Origin: Parasphingorhabdus sp. SCSIO 66989
Lineage (GTDB): Bacteria > Pseudomonadota > Alphaproteobacteria > Sphingomonadales > Sphingomonadaceae
Length of the DNA stretch: 64,000 bases
Assembly: GCF_032852305.1 (NCBI RefSeq)
Contig: NZ_CP136594.1
Span: 1,215,501 to 1,279,500, forward strand
Direction of reading: 5' to 3'
Shown: positions 38,307-46,876 of the stretch, in pieces
Numbering within the stretch: position 1 is the first letter of the stretch
Layout: every line of letters starts with the position of its first letter
The notes under the pieces: model-generated
The model's input: only the letters and a program-made list of their open reading frames with translations
Database searches by the model: none
Told to the model about the DNA's origin: nothing
Position numbers and translations under genes: made by a program

Positions 38307-39227
38307 ATGAATGTGATAAACACACATAGGGACATACAGTCTGCATTGCCTTCTTCGGCAGGCATCGGCCTTAAGTCCCACCATTATCGCGACGTGCTGG
38401 CTGCTGTAGACAATGGAACGGCACCGGGTTGGGTTGAGGTTCATCCGCAAAATTATTTTGGTGCCGGTGGTCCACCGCATCGCTGGCTGACAGCGATTAA
38501 TGACCATCTCCCGCTCAGCCTGCACAGCGTCGGGCTGTCGCTTGGCTCTGCTGATGGCCTCAATGAACATGATCTGGAAGGCATGGCACGGCTGTGTGAG
38601 CGCTATGAGGTTGCCAGCGTTTCCGATCATATTAGCTGGAGCGGCCAGGCGGATGACCGCTATCCCGATCTGCTCCCCATTCCCTATACCCAATTCGCGC
38701 TCGATCATCTGGCCAGCCAGATTGACCGGGTGCAGAACCGGCTCGGTCGGCAGATGCTGGTCGAGAATCCGTCGCGCTATCTCGCTTATGATCATGATGA
38801 GATGGACGAGATTGATTTCATTAACCGCCTCTGCGCGATGACCGGCTGCGGCCTGTTGTTTGACATCAATAATGTCGAGGTCAGCGCTACCAATATGAAA
38901 GCGCTGGATGGTGTGGAGACCATGCCGGACCCAGAGGACTATATTGATCGGATTGATCCCGCTCTGGTCGGTGAAATTCATCTCGCGGGCCATGCACGCG
39001 AGGATCATGATGATGGTCCGCTGCTGATTGATGATCATGGCAGCCCTGTCAATGATCTGTGCTGGTCGCTCTATGCGCGCTTCATACAACGGGCTGGCCC
39101 CAAGCCGACATTGATTGAATGGGATACGGATATCCCCGAATATGCTGTGCTGATAGCCGAAGTGCAGGCTGCGCAGGCCATTATGGCAGAAAAAACAGCG
39201 CCCGTGCTGGAAACCAGCGCTAGCTAA
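38307..39227 (+). CDS. bufB: MNIO (DUF692) bufferin-modifying oxidase BufB
   Basis: This is a 306-residue TIM-barrel protein of the multinuclear non-heme iron oxidase family. It uses iron and oxygen to modify precursor cysteines. Likely metal ligands are in EVHPQNYFG (about residue 44), LHSVGLSLGS, SDHISW (about 107), MLVENPSRYL, LFDINNVEVSATN (about 189), EIHLAGHA (about 225) and LIEWDTDIPE. The partner BufC is downstream after a repeat-filled gap. The order matches known bufferin clusters. Confidence 0.95.
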   Translation: MNVINTHRDIQSALPSSAGIGLKSHHYRDVLAAVDNGTAPGWVEVHPQNYFGAGGPPHRWLTAINDHLPLSLHSVGLSLGSADGLNEHDLEGMARLCERYEVASVSDHISWSGQADDRYPDLLPIPYTQFALDHLASQIDRVQNRLGRQMLVENPSRYLAYDHDEMDEIDFINRLCAMTGCGLLFDINNVEVSATNMKALDGVETMPDPEDYIDRIDPALVGEIHLAGHAREDHDDGPLLIDDHGSPVNDLCWSLYARFIQRAGPKPTLIEWDTDIPEYAVLIAEVQAAQAIMAEKTAPVLETSAS

Positions 39228-39253
39228 TGTTTATTGAGTCCAAAAGAACCCAG

Positions 39254-39327
39254 CCGTTCGTGTCGAGCGAAGTCGAGACACAGCTCTCCAACGGCACCGG
39301 CCTCTCGACTACGCTCGAGGCGAACGG
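39254..39327. repeat. CCGTTCGTGTCGAGC-type palindromic repeat
   Basis: Arms CCGTTCGTGTCGAGCGAAGT and CTCGACTACGCTCGAGGCGA form a 74-base hairpin in the gap between bufB and bufC. By chance it stays open in the bufC frame, extending that frame upstream to 39234. Confidence 0.8.
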
Positions 39328-39359
39328 AATTGGCGAAAGAGAACCCAGAAGTTCTGTCG

Positions 39360-40121
39360 ATGCCTGATAAATCAGCCCCCGATTACAGCGCAGCACAACG
39401 CGACTTTATGACCGTGCTGCAGCGCGGGCCGGGTGCCTTTCCTGATGGCGTATTTGCCGGGAGACCCGAGCGCGCCCTTCTCGGGCTAAAAGCACATGCC
39501 AACACTATCTCGCATGCGCGGCTGGTGGCGTTGGAAGACACCTATCCCAAAACTCGCGAGCGGCTGGGTGATGAAGCGTTTAACCAGCTCAGCCGCGCCT
39601 TTGTCGAACGCGATGAAGTGATGACCAGAGATATGAACAGCATTGGCGAGGCGTTTGGCGATTATCTCGCGGCGCATGGCGTCGATGAGGCCAGCACCGA
39701 TCTCGCCCGTATCGAATGGGCCTGGTTGCAAAGCTATCATGCCGCTGAAGCGGAATGCCTCACGATGCAGGATGTTGCCGGGCTCGATGAGCAGGAGCTG
39801 CTTGACCTGCCGCTGCAGTGGCATCCTAGCCTGCACTATGTGCCTCTTTCGGCACCTCTGGCACCCGAGCTTGGCCCGGGATTTGAGAGTGAAGCGCCTG
39901 TCACAGCCATGCTGTTGGCGCGTCCTGAAGCAGAGGTTTTGCTGCATCCCCATCATGCAGAAGCCGCGGTAATTTTCGCCATCGCAAAAAAATCGATAAG
40001 GATGCGTAACTTTCTCGAAGCGGCCTGCGAACAGTTCAGCGAGAATAGCGCATTAGAGCAGATTTTTGCTCTTGTCGGAGCAGGTGCTCTGAGGCGCAGC
40101 ATATCGGGCGAGGACGCATGA
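39360..40121 (+). CDS. bufC: Bufferin biosynthesis partner BufC (DUF2063)
   Basis: This protein has 253 residues from MPDKSAPDYSAAQRDF. The N-terminal DUF2063 domain (FMTVLQRGPGAFPDGVFAG) is followed by a helical and beta region typical of MNIO partner proteins that bind the precursor. The frame runs on upstream to 39234, but that part is repeat-derived, so the ATG at 39360 is chosen although its ribosome site is weak. It works with BufB on BufA1. Confidence 0.9.
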   Translation: MPDKSAPDYSAAQRDFMTVLQRGPGAFPDGVFAGRPERALLGLKAHANTISHARLVALEDTYPKTRERLGDEAFNQLSRAFVERDEVMTRDMNSIGEAFGDYLAAHGVDEASTDLARIEWAWLQSYHAAEAECLTMQDVAGLDEQELLDLPLQWHPSLHYVPLSAPLAPELGPGFESEAPVTAMLLARPEAEVLLHPHHAEAAVIFAIAKKSIRMRNFLEAACEQFSENSALEQIFALVGAGALRRSISGEDA

Positions 40122-40172
40122 CGTCTGCCTGATGTGTTTGACAGACACAGTTAGAGATAAGGCAGAACCGAT

Positions 40173-40631
40173 ATGACCAATATGATCAACAAATTCACTG
40201 AACTGATGAACTCAAGCCTGATTGAGTCCATCGCACTTCTGATCGCGCGTTTGGCGCTCGGTGGCGTTTTCTGGCGCTCGGCAACCAGCCGTCTGGAAGA
40301 GGGCAGTTGGACCAGCTTGAGCGAAGGAGCACTATACCAGTTTAGCGACGCACCGTTTAACAATGTGCCCGTCATCAACGGCGATTTTGGTGCCTATTTC
40401 ACCACCTATACCGAGCTAACCGTTGCGGTCCTTCTGTTCCTCGGGCTGGCCACACGTTTTAGCGCGCTCGCAACTATCGGCATGGCCTTGGTGATTCAGA
40501 TTTTCGTTTTTCCGACCTTTGCGCACCTTTGGGCCACGGTGGCTCTATGGGCCGCAGTTGCCCTGTTCCTCATCATTCGCGGTGGCGGCTTGTTCTCGGT
40601 GGACAAGCTGATCGGCAACAAGCTGGGCTGA
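40173..40631 (+). CDS. DoxX family membrane protein of the bufferin operon
   Basis: This 152-residue protein has four membrane segments (about residues 18-36, 73-92, 98-115 and 120-138). IALLIARLALGGVFWRSATS and the second-segment LTVAVLLFLGLATRFSALA fit DoxX. DoxX genes are regular companions of bufferin operons, but their role there is unclear; redox chemistry at the membrane is a suggestion. A strong stem-loop follows 16 bases after the stop. Confidence 0.9.
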   Translation: MTNMINKFTELMNSSLIESIALLIARLALGGVFWRSATSRLEEGSWTSLSEGALYQFSDAPFNNVPVINGDFGAYFTTYTELTVAVLLFLGLATRFSALATIGMALVIQIFVFPTFAHLWATVALWAAVALFLIIRGGGLFSVDKLIGNKLG

Positions 40632-40647
40632 GCTCCTCGCAATCATG

Positions 40648-40677
40648 CAGACAGGCGCTGTTACATGCGCCTGTCTG
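40648..40677 (+). terminator. Stem-loop after the bufferin operon
   Basis: A perfect 11-base stem, CAGACAGGCGC with GCGCCTGTCTG, encloses an 8-base loop. No T run follows, so it may be a weak terminator or an RNA-stabilising element between doxX and the sigma factor gene. Confidence 0.55.
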
Positions 40678-40758
40678 ATTGCCAACACGCGCAGCATTTT
40701 CCTTGACCTGACCCGCGAAATGCAGTCACATTTTACATATAGAAGAGGGGCATAAGAC

Positions 40759-41286
40759 GTGGCATCGCGCGAAGACGAATTGCGTCAGTTGATGACGCTC
40801 TCCCAACAGGGAGACAAGCGCGCCTATGCCCGGCTGCTCGATGAGTGTCAGATATGGCTGCGGCGTTATTATGCCCGCAAAATCGCGCCCTCTCTGCTGG
40901 AAGACATTGTCCAGGAAACGCTGATTTCAGTGCATCGCAAGCGTGCCAGCTATGATCCCTCGCGTGCATTCTTGCCATGGCTCGCCGCGATTGCGCGCTA
41001 TCGCTGGATCGACCAGCTGCGCAAAGTCTATCGTGCCGACGAGACCGGGCTTCAGGAGGAGCTGCTCGCCGATCCGGAAGAGGAAAGCGTTTCGGCCAAG
41101 GTCAGCCTCGACCGTCTGCTTGAGATGATCCCGGAGAAACAGGCCGAAGTGATCCGCATGGTGAAGATAGAGGGGCTATCCATCGTTGAGGCGGCGGAAA
41201 AGACGGGCCAGTCGGAATCCCTAGTCAAGGTCAACATCCATCGTGGCATCAAGAAGATGAACGCGCTGGTGGAGCAATCGTCATGA
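40759..41286 (+). CDS. sigF: ECF sigma factor, SigF type
   Basis: This 175-residue ECF sigma factor starts with GTG after AGAAGAGGGGC. Region 2 (about residues 22-88, with LEDIVQETLISVHRKRASYD and WIDQLRK) and region 4 (about 120-170, IPEKQAEVIRMVKIEGLSI to LVKVNIHRGIKKM) are present; region 3 is absent as usual. Its partner is the DUF1109 anti-sigma gene that follows. In Caulobacter the corresponding SigF answers chromate, cadmium and copper stress and drives DUF692 operons, which fits this neighbourhood. Confidence 0.92.
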   Translation: MASREDELRQLMTLSQQGDKRAYARLLDECQIWLRRYYARKIAPSLLEDIVQETLISVHRKRASYDPSRAFLPWLAAIARYRWIDQLRKVYRADETGLQEELLADPEEESVSAKVSLDRLLEMIPEKQAEVIRMVKIEGLSIVEAAEKTGQSESLVKVNIHRGIKKMNALVEQSS

Positions 41287-41319
41287 GACAGGCCTTAAAC
41301 CGCAATTACGCGCACCGCT

Positions 41320-41345
41320 GTAACCTTGGCGGCAATGGAAACGAA
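41320..41345 (+). promoter_or_regulatory. SigF-type promoter upstream of nrsF
   Basis: GTAACC (41320-41325), 16 bases, then CGAA (41342-41345): an exact match to the SigF consensus. It lies in the 167-base gap between the sigma and anti-sigma genes. It would let SigF raise NrsF alone, giving negative feedback. Confidence 0.7.
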
Positions 41346-41453
41346 CTGTGGGTACATGGTGCCTGTATCGGGCATGAAACCGCGCATATTGGCATTGGCC
41401 AGCTTGCGCTTGTATATAAAGGCTTATCGCCATGGGGCGATGTAGAGTGAAGA

Positions 41454-42158
41454 ATGTCACAAGAGCATATAATGGAGAAAGTCGCCGTGGCCGCACCGCA
41501 TGGGTTTGATATTGGCGCATTGGTGGATGATCTGGAACCGGTCAATCCACTGCGCATCCGCGATGGCATGGCGATGGCGATTACGCTGACACTGTTTGTC
41601 GGCGTCGGGATATCGCTGTTTCTGGGGCTGCGTAACGGTCTGGTGAGCGGTAATATCGAGACAATCTATGTCTTGCGTCTGCTGGCGCTGCTGTCTGTTG
41701 GGCTTACCGCCGGATATGCCGCGATGTCTATGGCTCGCCCGGCGGTTGGCGGTGAAAATCGCAGTTTTGAAAGCCTTGCCTGGCGCATCGCGCTTGGGCT
41801 GGCGGCGGCTTTTCCGCTGGCGGCTTTGGCGAATTTTGCACTCGATATTCCGCGTAGTGCAGAAGCGATGACCTCCCTGTTTGTGCCGACAGTTGGCCGG
41901 GAATGCCTGACCTTTAGTGGCATGTCGGCGCTGATGATCGGCGCTGCCATCGTCACCTGGCTACGCCGCGGCGCAGTGATGGCACCGGAGCGTGCTGGCT
42001 GGCTCGTAGGCCTTGCCGCGGGTGGTTTTGGCGCCGCCGCCTATAGCATTTACTGCCCGATCAACGGCGTGATTTATATCGGCACCTGGTACAGTCTAGC
42101 GGTGCTGATCAGCGCTGTTGCCGGCCGGCTGATCGTGCCGCGCTTGTTGCGCTGGTAA
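41454..42158 (+). CDS. nrsF: NrsF (DUF1109) membrane anti-sigma factor
   Basis: This 234-residue protein has six membrane segments after a cytoplasmic N-terminus of about 35 residues. FDIGALVDDLEPVNPLRIRD is the DUF1109 sigma-binding start. Two cysteines, in VGRECLTFS (residue 151) and YSIYCPINGV (residue 201), are 50 residues apart, as are the two conserved sensing cysteines of Caulobacter NrsF. It should hold the sigma factor until heavy metals act on these cysteines. An ATG at 41472 is an alternative start. Confidence 0.9.
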   Translation: MSQEHIMEKVAVAAPHGFDIGALVDDLEPVNPLRIRDGMAMAITLTLFVGVGISLFLGLRNGLVSGNIETIYVLRLLALLSVGLTAGYAAMSMARPAVGGENRSFESLAWRIALGLAAAFPLAALANFALDIPRSAEAMTSLFVPTVGRECLTFSGMSALMIGAAIVTWLRRGAVMAPERAGWLVGLAAGGFGAAAYSIYCPINGVIYIGTWYSLAVLISAVAGRLIVPRLLRW

Positions 42159-42199
42159 CTGCAAATATTTCGGGCGTTCCGGTTGCAGTCGGTCGAAAC

Positions 42200-42229
42200 A
42201 AGGGGCGGGTTCGCCCCTTTTTTCTTGTT
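42200..42229 (+). terminator. Intrinsic terminator after nrsF
   Basis: Stem AAGGGGCG/CGCCCCTT with a 4-base loop, followed by TTTTCTTGTTTTT, 42 bases after the nrsF stop. It separates the sigma/anti-sigma unit from sppA. Confidence 0.85.
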
Positions 42230-42319
42230 TTTCTGGAGAAAGAAACCAGCTAGCGGGTGGAAATTCGACAAGAATCACCGGGATGCGGGCATCCTGCAGA
42301 GATAAACAGGGACGATAAC

Positions 42320-44206
42320 GTGGCATTTGTAAAAGGCGCTTGGAAAGTATTGGTGGGCATTAAGGACGCATTGGTCCTTCTCTTCATGCTTCTCTTTTTC
42401 ATGGCGCTGATAGGCATATTGAGCAGTCGTCCCAATGCCGCTGCGGTGCAGGATGGCGCGTTGTTGCTCAACCTTGATGGCATCATTGTAGAGGAAAAGT
42501 CTCAGGTTGATCCCTTAGAGCTGCTGACCAGGGGCTCTGCCCCGACCAAGGAATATCTGCGCCGCGATATTGTGCGTGCGCTGGAAGCGTCTGTCGAAGA
42601 CGATCAGGTCAAGGCAGTGGTGCTCGATCTCGATAAATTTGCTGGTGCAGGGCAGGCCACGCTGACCAATATTGGCGATGCGCTCGACAAGGTGCGCGAG
42701 ACCGATAAGCCGGTTTATGCATATGCCACCATTTACGGCGATGATGCCTTTCAGCTTGCGGCGCATGCTGATGAGGTCTGGGTCAATCCGCTGGGCGGTG
42801 TTGCCATAGCTGGCCCAGGAGGCAGCCGCCTCTATTATGCCGATCTCATCGACAAGCTGAATATTACCACCCATATCTATAAAGTCGGCACTTATAAGAG
42901 CGCGATTGAGCCCTATTCGCGTTCCGATCAGTCGCCCGAAGCCAAGGAAGCGCTCAGCGCTGTTCTAGAATCGCTTTGGGAGCAATATCTTGACGATGTG
43001 GGTGCGGCGCGTCCTGACGCCAAGGTTGGTGAGATTGCTGCCGACCCCGCCACTTATGCCACCGAAGCCAAGGGCGATCTCGCCCAAGCAGCACTTGGCA
43101 GCAAGCTGGTGGACAAAATTGGTGACCGCGTCGCCTTTGGCGCCCATGTTGCGGAGACGGTTGGCGTGGACGACGAGAATGCTCCGGGCAGTTACAAGCA
43201 TACGAAGCTTCCCGTTTGGCTGGCAGCAAATGCGCCGGACACCAGCGGCGAGCAAATCGGCGTGATCACCATTGCCGGTGCCATCGTCGATGGAAAGGCT
43301 GGCCCTGGCGTTGCAGCGGGAGATCGCATCGAGGAGCAGCTTTACAAAGGTCTGGAAAATGAGGATCTGAAAGCCCTTGTTGTCCGCGTGGATTCTGGCG
43401 GCGGATCGATGTTTGCCTCCGAGCAGATGCGTAAGGCGATCATGCTTTATAAGGAGCGCGGCCTGCCGGTGATTGTCTCCATGGGCAATTTTGCCGCCAG
43501 TGGCGGCTATTGGGTCGCTACGCCGGGTGACCAGATTTTTGCTGAACCTTCGACTATCACCGGTTCGATTGGCATCTTTGCAGTGCTGCCCAGTTTTGAG
43601 CAGGCTCTCGCCGATATTGGCGTCAATGCCGATGGCGTGACGACAACGCCGCTTTCGGGTCAGCCGGACTTTGTTGGTGGCTTTAACGAGAGCATTGATG
43701 CGGTGCTCCAGAGCAGCATCGAAAATGGCTATGATCGGTTCCTGACAATCGTTGCGGACTCGCGCGGCAAGAGCAAGGAGCAGATCGACGCTATTGGCCA
43801 GGGCCGCATCTGGGATGGCGGTACGGCCCGGCAAAATGGTCTGGTTGATAAATTCGGTGGTCTGGACGATGCGCTGGCAGAAGCGGCCAAACAGGCAGGA
43901 ATTGAAGGCGATTACCACGCCGTTTATCTTGAGCCGGAACCTGATCAGTTTGCTCAGTTCCTCTCTGGCCTGATGAACAATGATGAAGCGCAACAGGGCG
44001 CGGCCAATAGCATGGTTGGCTATGTCGCGGCGCGTCAGCAAATGCAGCTTGGCCGCCTGGCAACGGATTTTGAGCGCCTGTTGATGGCCAGCGATGTTCA
44101 GGCTGAATGTCTGGAATGTGCGGCGCTGTCGACACCATCCAGCGCATCATCCCGTCGCGGTGCAGATTGGCTCAAAATATTGGGCACATTTGCGGCATCG
44201 CGATAG
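42320..44206 (+). CDS. sppA: Signal peptide peptidase SppA, 67-kDa type
   Basis: This 628-residue inner-membrane serine protease degrades cleaved signal peptides. The GTG at 42320 follows AGGGA and gives the usual FVKGAWKVLVGIKDALVLLF membrane start. The frame continues upstream to 42257 without good reason. Two S49 peptidase domains are present. The catalytic lysine is in VGTYKSAIEPYSR (about residue 197) and the catalytic serine in GNFAASGGYWVA (about residue 397). The C-terminus ends with a basic segment. It is convergent with the next gene, with 12 bases between them. Confidence 0.95.
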   Translation: MAFVKGAWKVLVGIKDALVLLFMLLFFMALIGILSSRPNAAAVQDGALLLNLDGIIVEEKSQVDPLELLTRGSAPTKEYLRRDIVRALEASVEDDQVKAVVLDLDKFAGAGQATLTNIGDALDKVRETDKPVYAYATIYGDDAFQLAAHADEVWVNPLGGVAIAGPGGSRLYYADLIDKLNITTHIYKVGTYKSAIEPYSRSDQSPEAKEALSAVLESLWEQYLDDVGAARPDAKVGEIAADPATYATEAKGDLAQAALGSKLVDKIGDRVAFGAHVAETVGVDDENAPGSYKHTKLPVWLAANAPDTSGEQIGVITIAGAIVDGKAGPGVAAGDRIEEQLYKGLENEDLKALVVRVDSGGGSMFASEQMRKAIMLYKERGLPVIVSMGNFAASGGYWVATPGDQIFAEPSTITGSIGIFAVLPSFEQALADIGVNADGVTTTPLSGQPDFVGGFNESIDAVLQSSIENGYDRFLTIVADSRGKSKEQIDAIGQGRIWDGGTARQNGLVDKFGGLDDALAEAAKQAGIEGDYHAVYLEPEPDQFAQFLSGLMNNDEAQQGAANSMVGYVAARQQMQLGRLATDFERLLMASDVQAECLECAALSTPSSASSRRGADWLKILGTFAASR

Positions 44207-44218
44207 AAGCGAAAGCGT

Positions 44219-45652
44219 TTAATCGATCAGGACACGATAGCGCAGGGTAATCTCGCCCGGACCGCTTCCGGTGTCACCGCTCAGCAGGCCGGTCGGGCTG
44301 ATCTGGATCGCCTGCACTGCGCTGTCTTCATCACGCGCGCCGGGTGTTGGGGTATAGCCAAATGTGCTACCGTCATTGGAGAAGCCTAAGTCATCTCCAG
44401 CGGCACCGAGTCCGCCAAAGCTATAAGTCAGGCCACCTGCACCATTGACCGGGGTATAGCGCACAGGGCCAGAACCTGCGCCATTGATATCGGCCAATAT
44501 CAGCGATGTATTGGGGTCAAGACTATCGGTGATGATAACTGTGTCGGGATTGGGCGGGGCATTGCCGACATTCTGGATGGTAACCAGATATTCCTTGGTC
44601 GCTCCGGGCGTTGAAAAACCGGTATCGCCGGGCAAGGCAACGGTGAAACTGGTCTTGGTGACCTGTATCTCTGGCCGCAAATTGGCATGAAAGGGCTGAG
44701 AAAAGGCCAGCACTGCGGCATTTTCCGCCTGTGCGTTTGAAAGACCACGACCATTGTCGATGTCGGTATCCTCATCGACGCGCAGCGAAATTGTCCCATT
44801 ATTGAGATTGCAATAGCGGAACCAGCCACCGTCCGAGTTATTGCGGGTGCGCTTCTTGGCCACAGCGACGATATTGGGAGAGTTTATCGGCAGGGGTACA
44901 GAGAAACAGCCATCGTCCCAACCGCGAATAGCGGTTGCCGGGTTGGATGCGCCCCAAGTGATGGTGTTGCCATTGACATCGGGGAAGGTGCTGCTTCCTT
45001 GCGGAAAGGCGATCCAGCCGACCGTTTCTGTCTGCACCGTGCCGCTATTGGCTTCGCTGCGTTCCAATGCGAGCTGGAAGCCAGTGGCGCTGGGGTTGAC
45101 CGTAAGCGCCGTAATCCATGGCCGTGAGGTCTGGGCGGGAACATTGCGGGTTTCACTATTGGCGGTCTGCAGTTGGGATATGACTGATGCAGTGGTACTC
45201 AAGGGGCCATCAAAGCTGACATTGGTAAAGCCTCTAGGGCCGGCAATGACCGGGTCTGCTTGCACCTGATTGGTATTGGTCCGTCCTGCCTCAATTATCG
45301 TACCATCAGACAGGACATGACGGCCTGGTTCTACGGCAACATATTGCACCTGTTGTGCCACGTGGCGTCCATCCCAGTTGTCCGGTTCTATGATCAGCGA
45401 GTCAAAACCGGTGGTGGTGACGTTGGTGATCCGTATGGCCGCCGACTGGTTGCCCTGTGAATTCGACAACACGACAACGACTGGCGGTTGATCAAAGGTC
45501 TGCTGAAAATTCACGCGGGTTGCCGCATTGCCACCATTGAGCGTCGATTGACTGACATAATTGCCCGCCTCCAAGCGTCCGGCATAGGCCGGGACAGCCA
45601 AAGCCAGAGTGCTGGCCGTCAAGCAAGGCAGAATAACGCAGTGTTTCAGCAT
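44219..45652 (-). CDS. Secreted protein with H-type-lectin-like N-terminus and DUF11-like C-terminus
   Basis: This protein has 477 residues from MLKHCVILPCLTASTLALAV, a signal peptide cleaved after VPAYA; the frame extends upstream to 45760. The first part (about residues 25-120) has RVNFQQTFDQPPVVVVLSNS and ITNVTTTGFDSLII, resembling H-type lectin domains. Residues about 350-440 carry a DUF11-like repeat (YLVTIQNVGNAPPNPDTVII, TDSLDPNTSLIL) common in surface proteins. A role in surface binding or adhesion is inferred. No sorting motif is seen. Confidence 0.72.
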   Translation of the reverse strand: MLKHCVILPCLTASTLALAVPAYAGRLEAGNYVSQSTLNGGNAATRVNFQQTFDQPPVVVVLSNSQGNQSAAIRITNVTTTGFDSLIIEPDNWDGRHVAQQVQYVAVEPGRHVLSDGTIIEAGRTNTNQVQADPVIAGPRGFTNVSFDGPLSTTASVISQLQTANSETRNVPAQTSRPWITALTVNPSATGFQLALERSEANSGTVQTETVGWIAFPQGSSTFPDVNGNTITWGASNPATAIRGWDDGCFSVPLPINSPNIVAVAKKRTRNNSDGGWFRYCNLNNGTISLRVDEDTDIDNGRGLSNAQAENAAVLAFSQPFHANLRPEIQVTKTSFTVALPGDTGFSTPGATKEYLVTIQNVGNAPPNPDTVIITDSLDPNTSLILADINGAGSGPVRYTPVNGAGGLTYSFGGLGAAGDDLGFSNDGSTFGYTPTPGARDEDSAVQAIQISPTGLLSGDTGSGPGEITLRYRVLID

Positions 45653-45795
45653 CTTGGTTAGAGGTTCCCGCAATTCAGGCCCCTCATGGCACAATTCGCG
45701 CCAAGCTGACTGTAAAATTGCTCTAAATCGGTTCATTAATGCCAATGGCTTATGGTACATGGTTCCCGCGTCTGAGGCCCACTGTTGACAGCATG

Positions 45796-45824
45796 TTGAA
45801 GTCCGCTTATGCGCGCCCTATATG
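45796..45824 (+). promoter_or_regulatory. Putative promoter of the rpsM-rplQ operon
   Basis: TTGAAG (45796-45801), 17 bases, then TATATG (45819-45824), about 120 bases before rpsM. A second possible -35, TTGACA, is at 45785-45790 with a poor -10. The 293-base gap holds no other gene. Confidence 0.4.
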
Positions 45825-45945
45825 ACAAAGCGAATCATCCAGCCCGTGCGTCTGCGCGCCGCTGGGTTTTTGCATTTTCATAGATTGAAGCGATGAGATG
45901 GATGTTGGCAATGGTGCCGCATCTGTGGAGCAGGAGACTAGTTAA

Positions 45946-46314
45946 GTGGCACGTATTGCCGGGGTCAACATCCCCACAAATAAACGCGTGATTATTGCGC
46001 TCACCTATATTCACGGCATTGGCCGCACCAAGGCGGTCGAAATTGCTGATAAGCTGGGCATCGACCATGCCCGCCGGGTTCAGGATCTTTCCGATGCGGA
46101 AGTTCTGCAGATCCGTGAAACCATTGATGCTGATCACACGGTTGAGGGCGATCTGCGCCGCGAAACCGCGATGAACATCAAGCGTCTGATGGACCTGGCC
46201 TGCTATCGCGGCCTGCGTCACCGTAAAGGTCTGCCCGTTCGCGGTCAGCGCACGCACACCAACGCCCGCACCCGCAAGGGTAAGGCGAAGCCGATTGCCG
46301 GCAAGAAGAAATAA
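45946..46314 (+). CDS. rpsM: 30S ribosomal protein S13
   Basis: This 122-residue head protein of the small subunit starts with GTG after [25 protein letters not shown] and the basic tail [19 protein letters not shown] are standard. It begins the operon rpsM-rpsK-rpoA-rplQ; no secY or adk gene lies directly upstream, unlike the classical spc/alpha arrangement. A six-base stem-loop (46320-46336) lies in the gap to rpsK. Confidence 0.98.
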   Translation: MARIAGVNIPTNKRVIIALTYIHGIGRTKAVEIADKLGIDHARRVQDLSDAEVLQIRETIDADHTVEGDLRRETAMNIKRLMDLACYRGLRHRKGLPVRGQRTHTNARTRKGKAKPIAGKKK

Positions 46315-46366
46315 GCGAGGGCTGGGATAACCAGCCTGTCCGCAGTTATTTGGTCAGGAATATATT

Positions 46367-46756
46367 ATGGCACGTGAACCGCAACGCGTTCGGAAAAGCG
46401 ATCGCAAAAACATTTCGTCTGGTGTGGCCCATGTCAACGCCAGCTTTAACAACACCATGGTGACCATCACCGACGCTCAGGGCAATGCGATCAGCTGGTC
46501 CTCGGCTGGCATGATGGGCTTTAAGGGCTCGCGCAAATCGACCCCTTATGCCGCACAGGTCGCTGCTGCCGATGCTGGCCGTAAGGCTGCCGAGCATGGC
46601 ATGCGCACCCTCGAGGTTGAGGTAAAAGGCCCTGGTTCTGGTCGTGAGTCCGCTCTGCGCGCGTTGCAGGCAGAAGGCTTCACCATTACCTCGATCCGCG
46701 ACGTTACGCCGATCCCGCATAATGGTGTTCGCCCGTCCAAGCGTCGCCGGGTCTAA
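46367..46756 (+). CDS. rpsK: 30S ribosomal protein S11
   Basis: This 129-residue platform protein of the small subunit contains [37 protein letters not shown] and the C-terminal [16 protein letters not shown], all typical. rpsD, which separates rpsK and rpoA in enterobacteria, is not here; that is usual in alphaproteobacteria. A stem-loop and 120 bases separate it from rpoA. Confidence 0.98.
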   Translation: MAREPQRVRKSDRKNISSGVAHVNASFNNTMVTITDAQGNAISWSSAGMMGFKGSRKSTPYAAQVAAADAGRKAAEHGMRTLEVEVKGPGSGRESALRALQAEGFTITSIRDVTPIPHNGVRPSKRRRV

Positions 46757-46776
46757 CCTTCAGCCTTTGTCCCAAC

Positions 46777-46798
46777 GGGATGGCAGACGTGCCATCCC
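46777..46798 (+). other. Stem-loop in the rpsK-rpoA gap
   Basis: A perfect 9-base stem, GGGATGGCA with TGCCATCCC, closes a GACG tetraloop. No T run follows, so it is not an ordinary terminator. It could be a processing or translational control site that adjusts rpoA relative to the ribosomal proteins. Confidence 0.5.
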
Positions 46799-46876
46799 TG
46801 CCTGTCTCTGGCCGGAGCCTGCTGAACGTGCCGATATTCAGCAATCCGCTCCCGCCCAAAAATTTAGGGGAAGTCC

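Noticed and set aside
39234..39359. Upstream extension of bufC
   Set aside because: The added residues are translated from a palindromic repeat and are not part of the DUF2063 family.
41283..41450. 55-codon frame overlapping the end of the sigma factor gene (ATGA)
   Set aside because: It is attractive by position, but it contains the SigF-type promoter and shows no recognisable protein features. It is more likely leader DNA of nrsF.
42965..44041. 358-codon frame on the minus strand within sppA
   Set aside because: It is antisense to the conserved SppA catalytic domains. There is no independent evidence.
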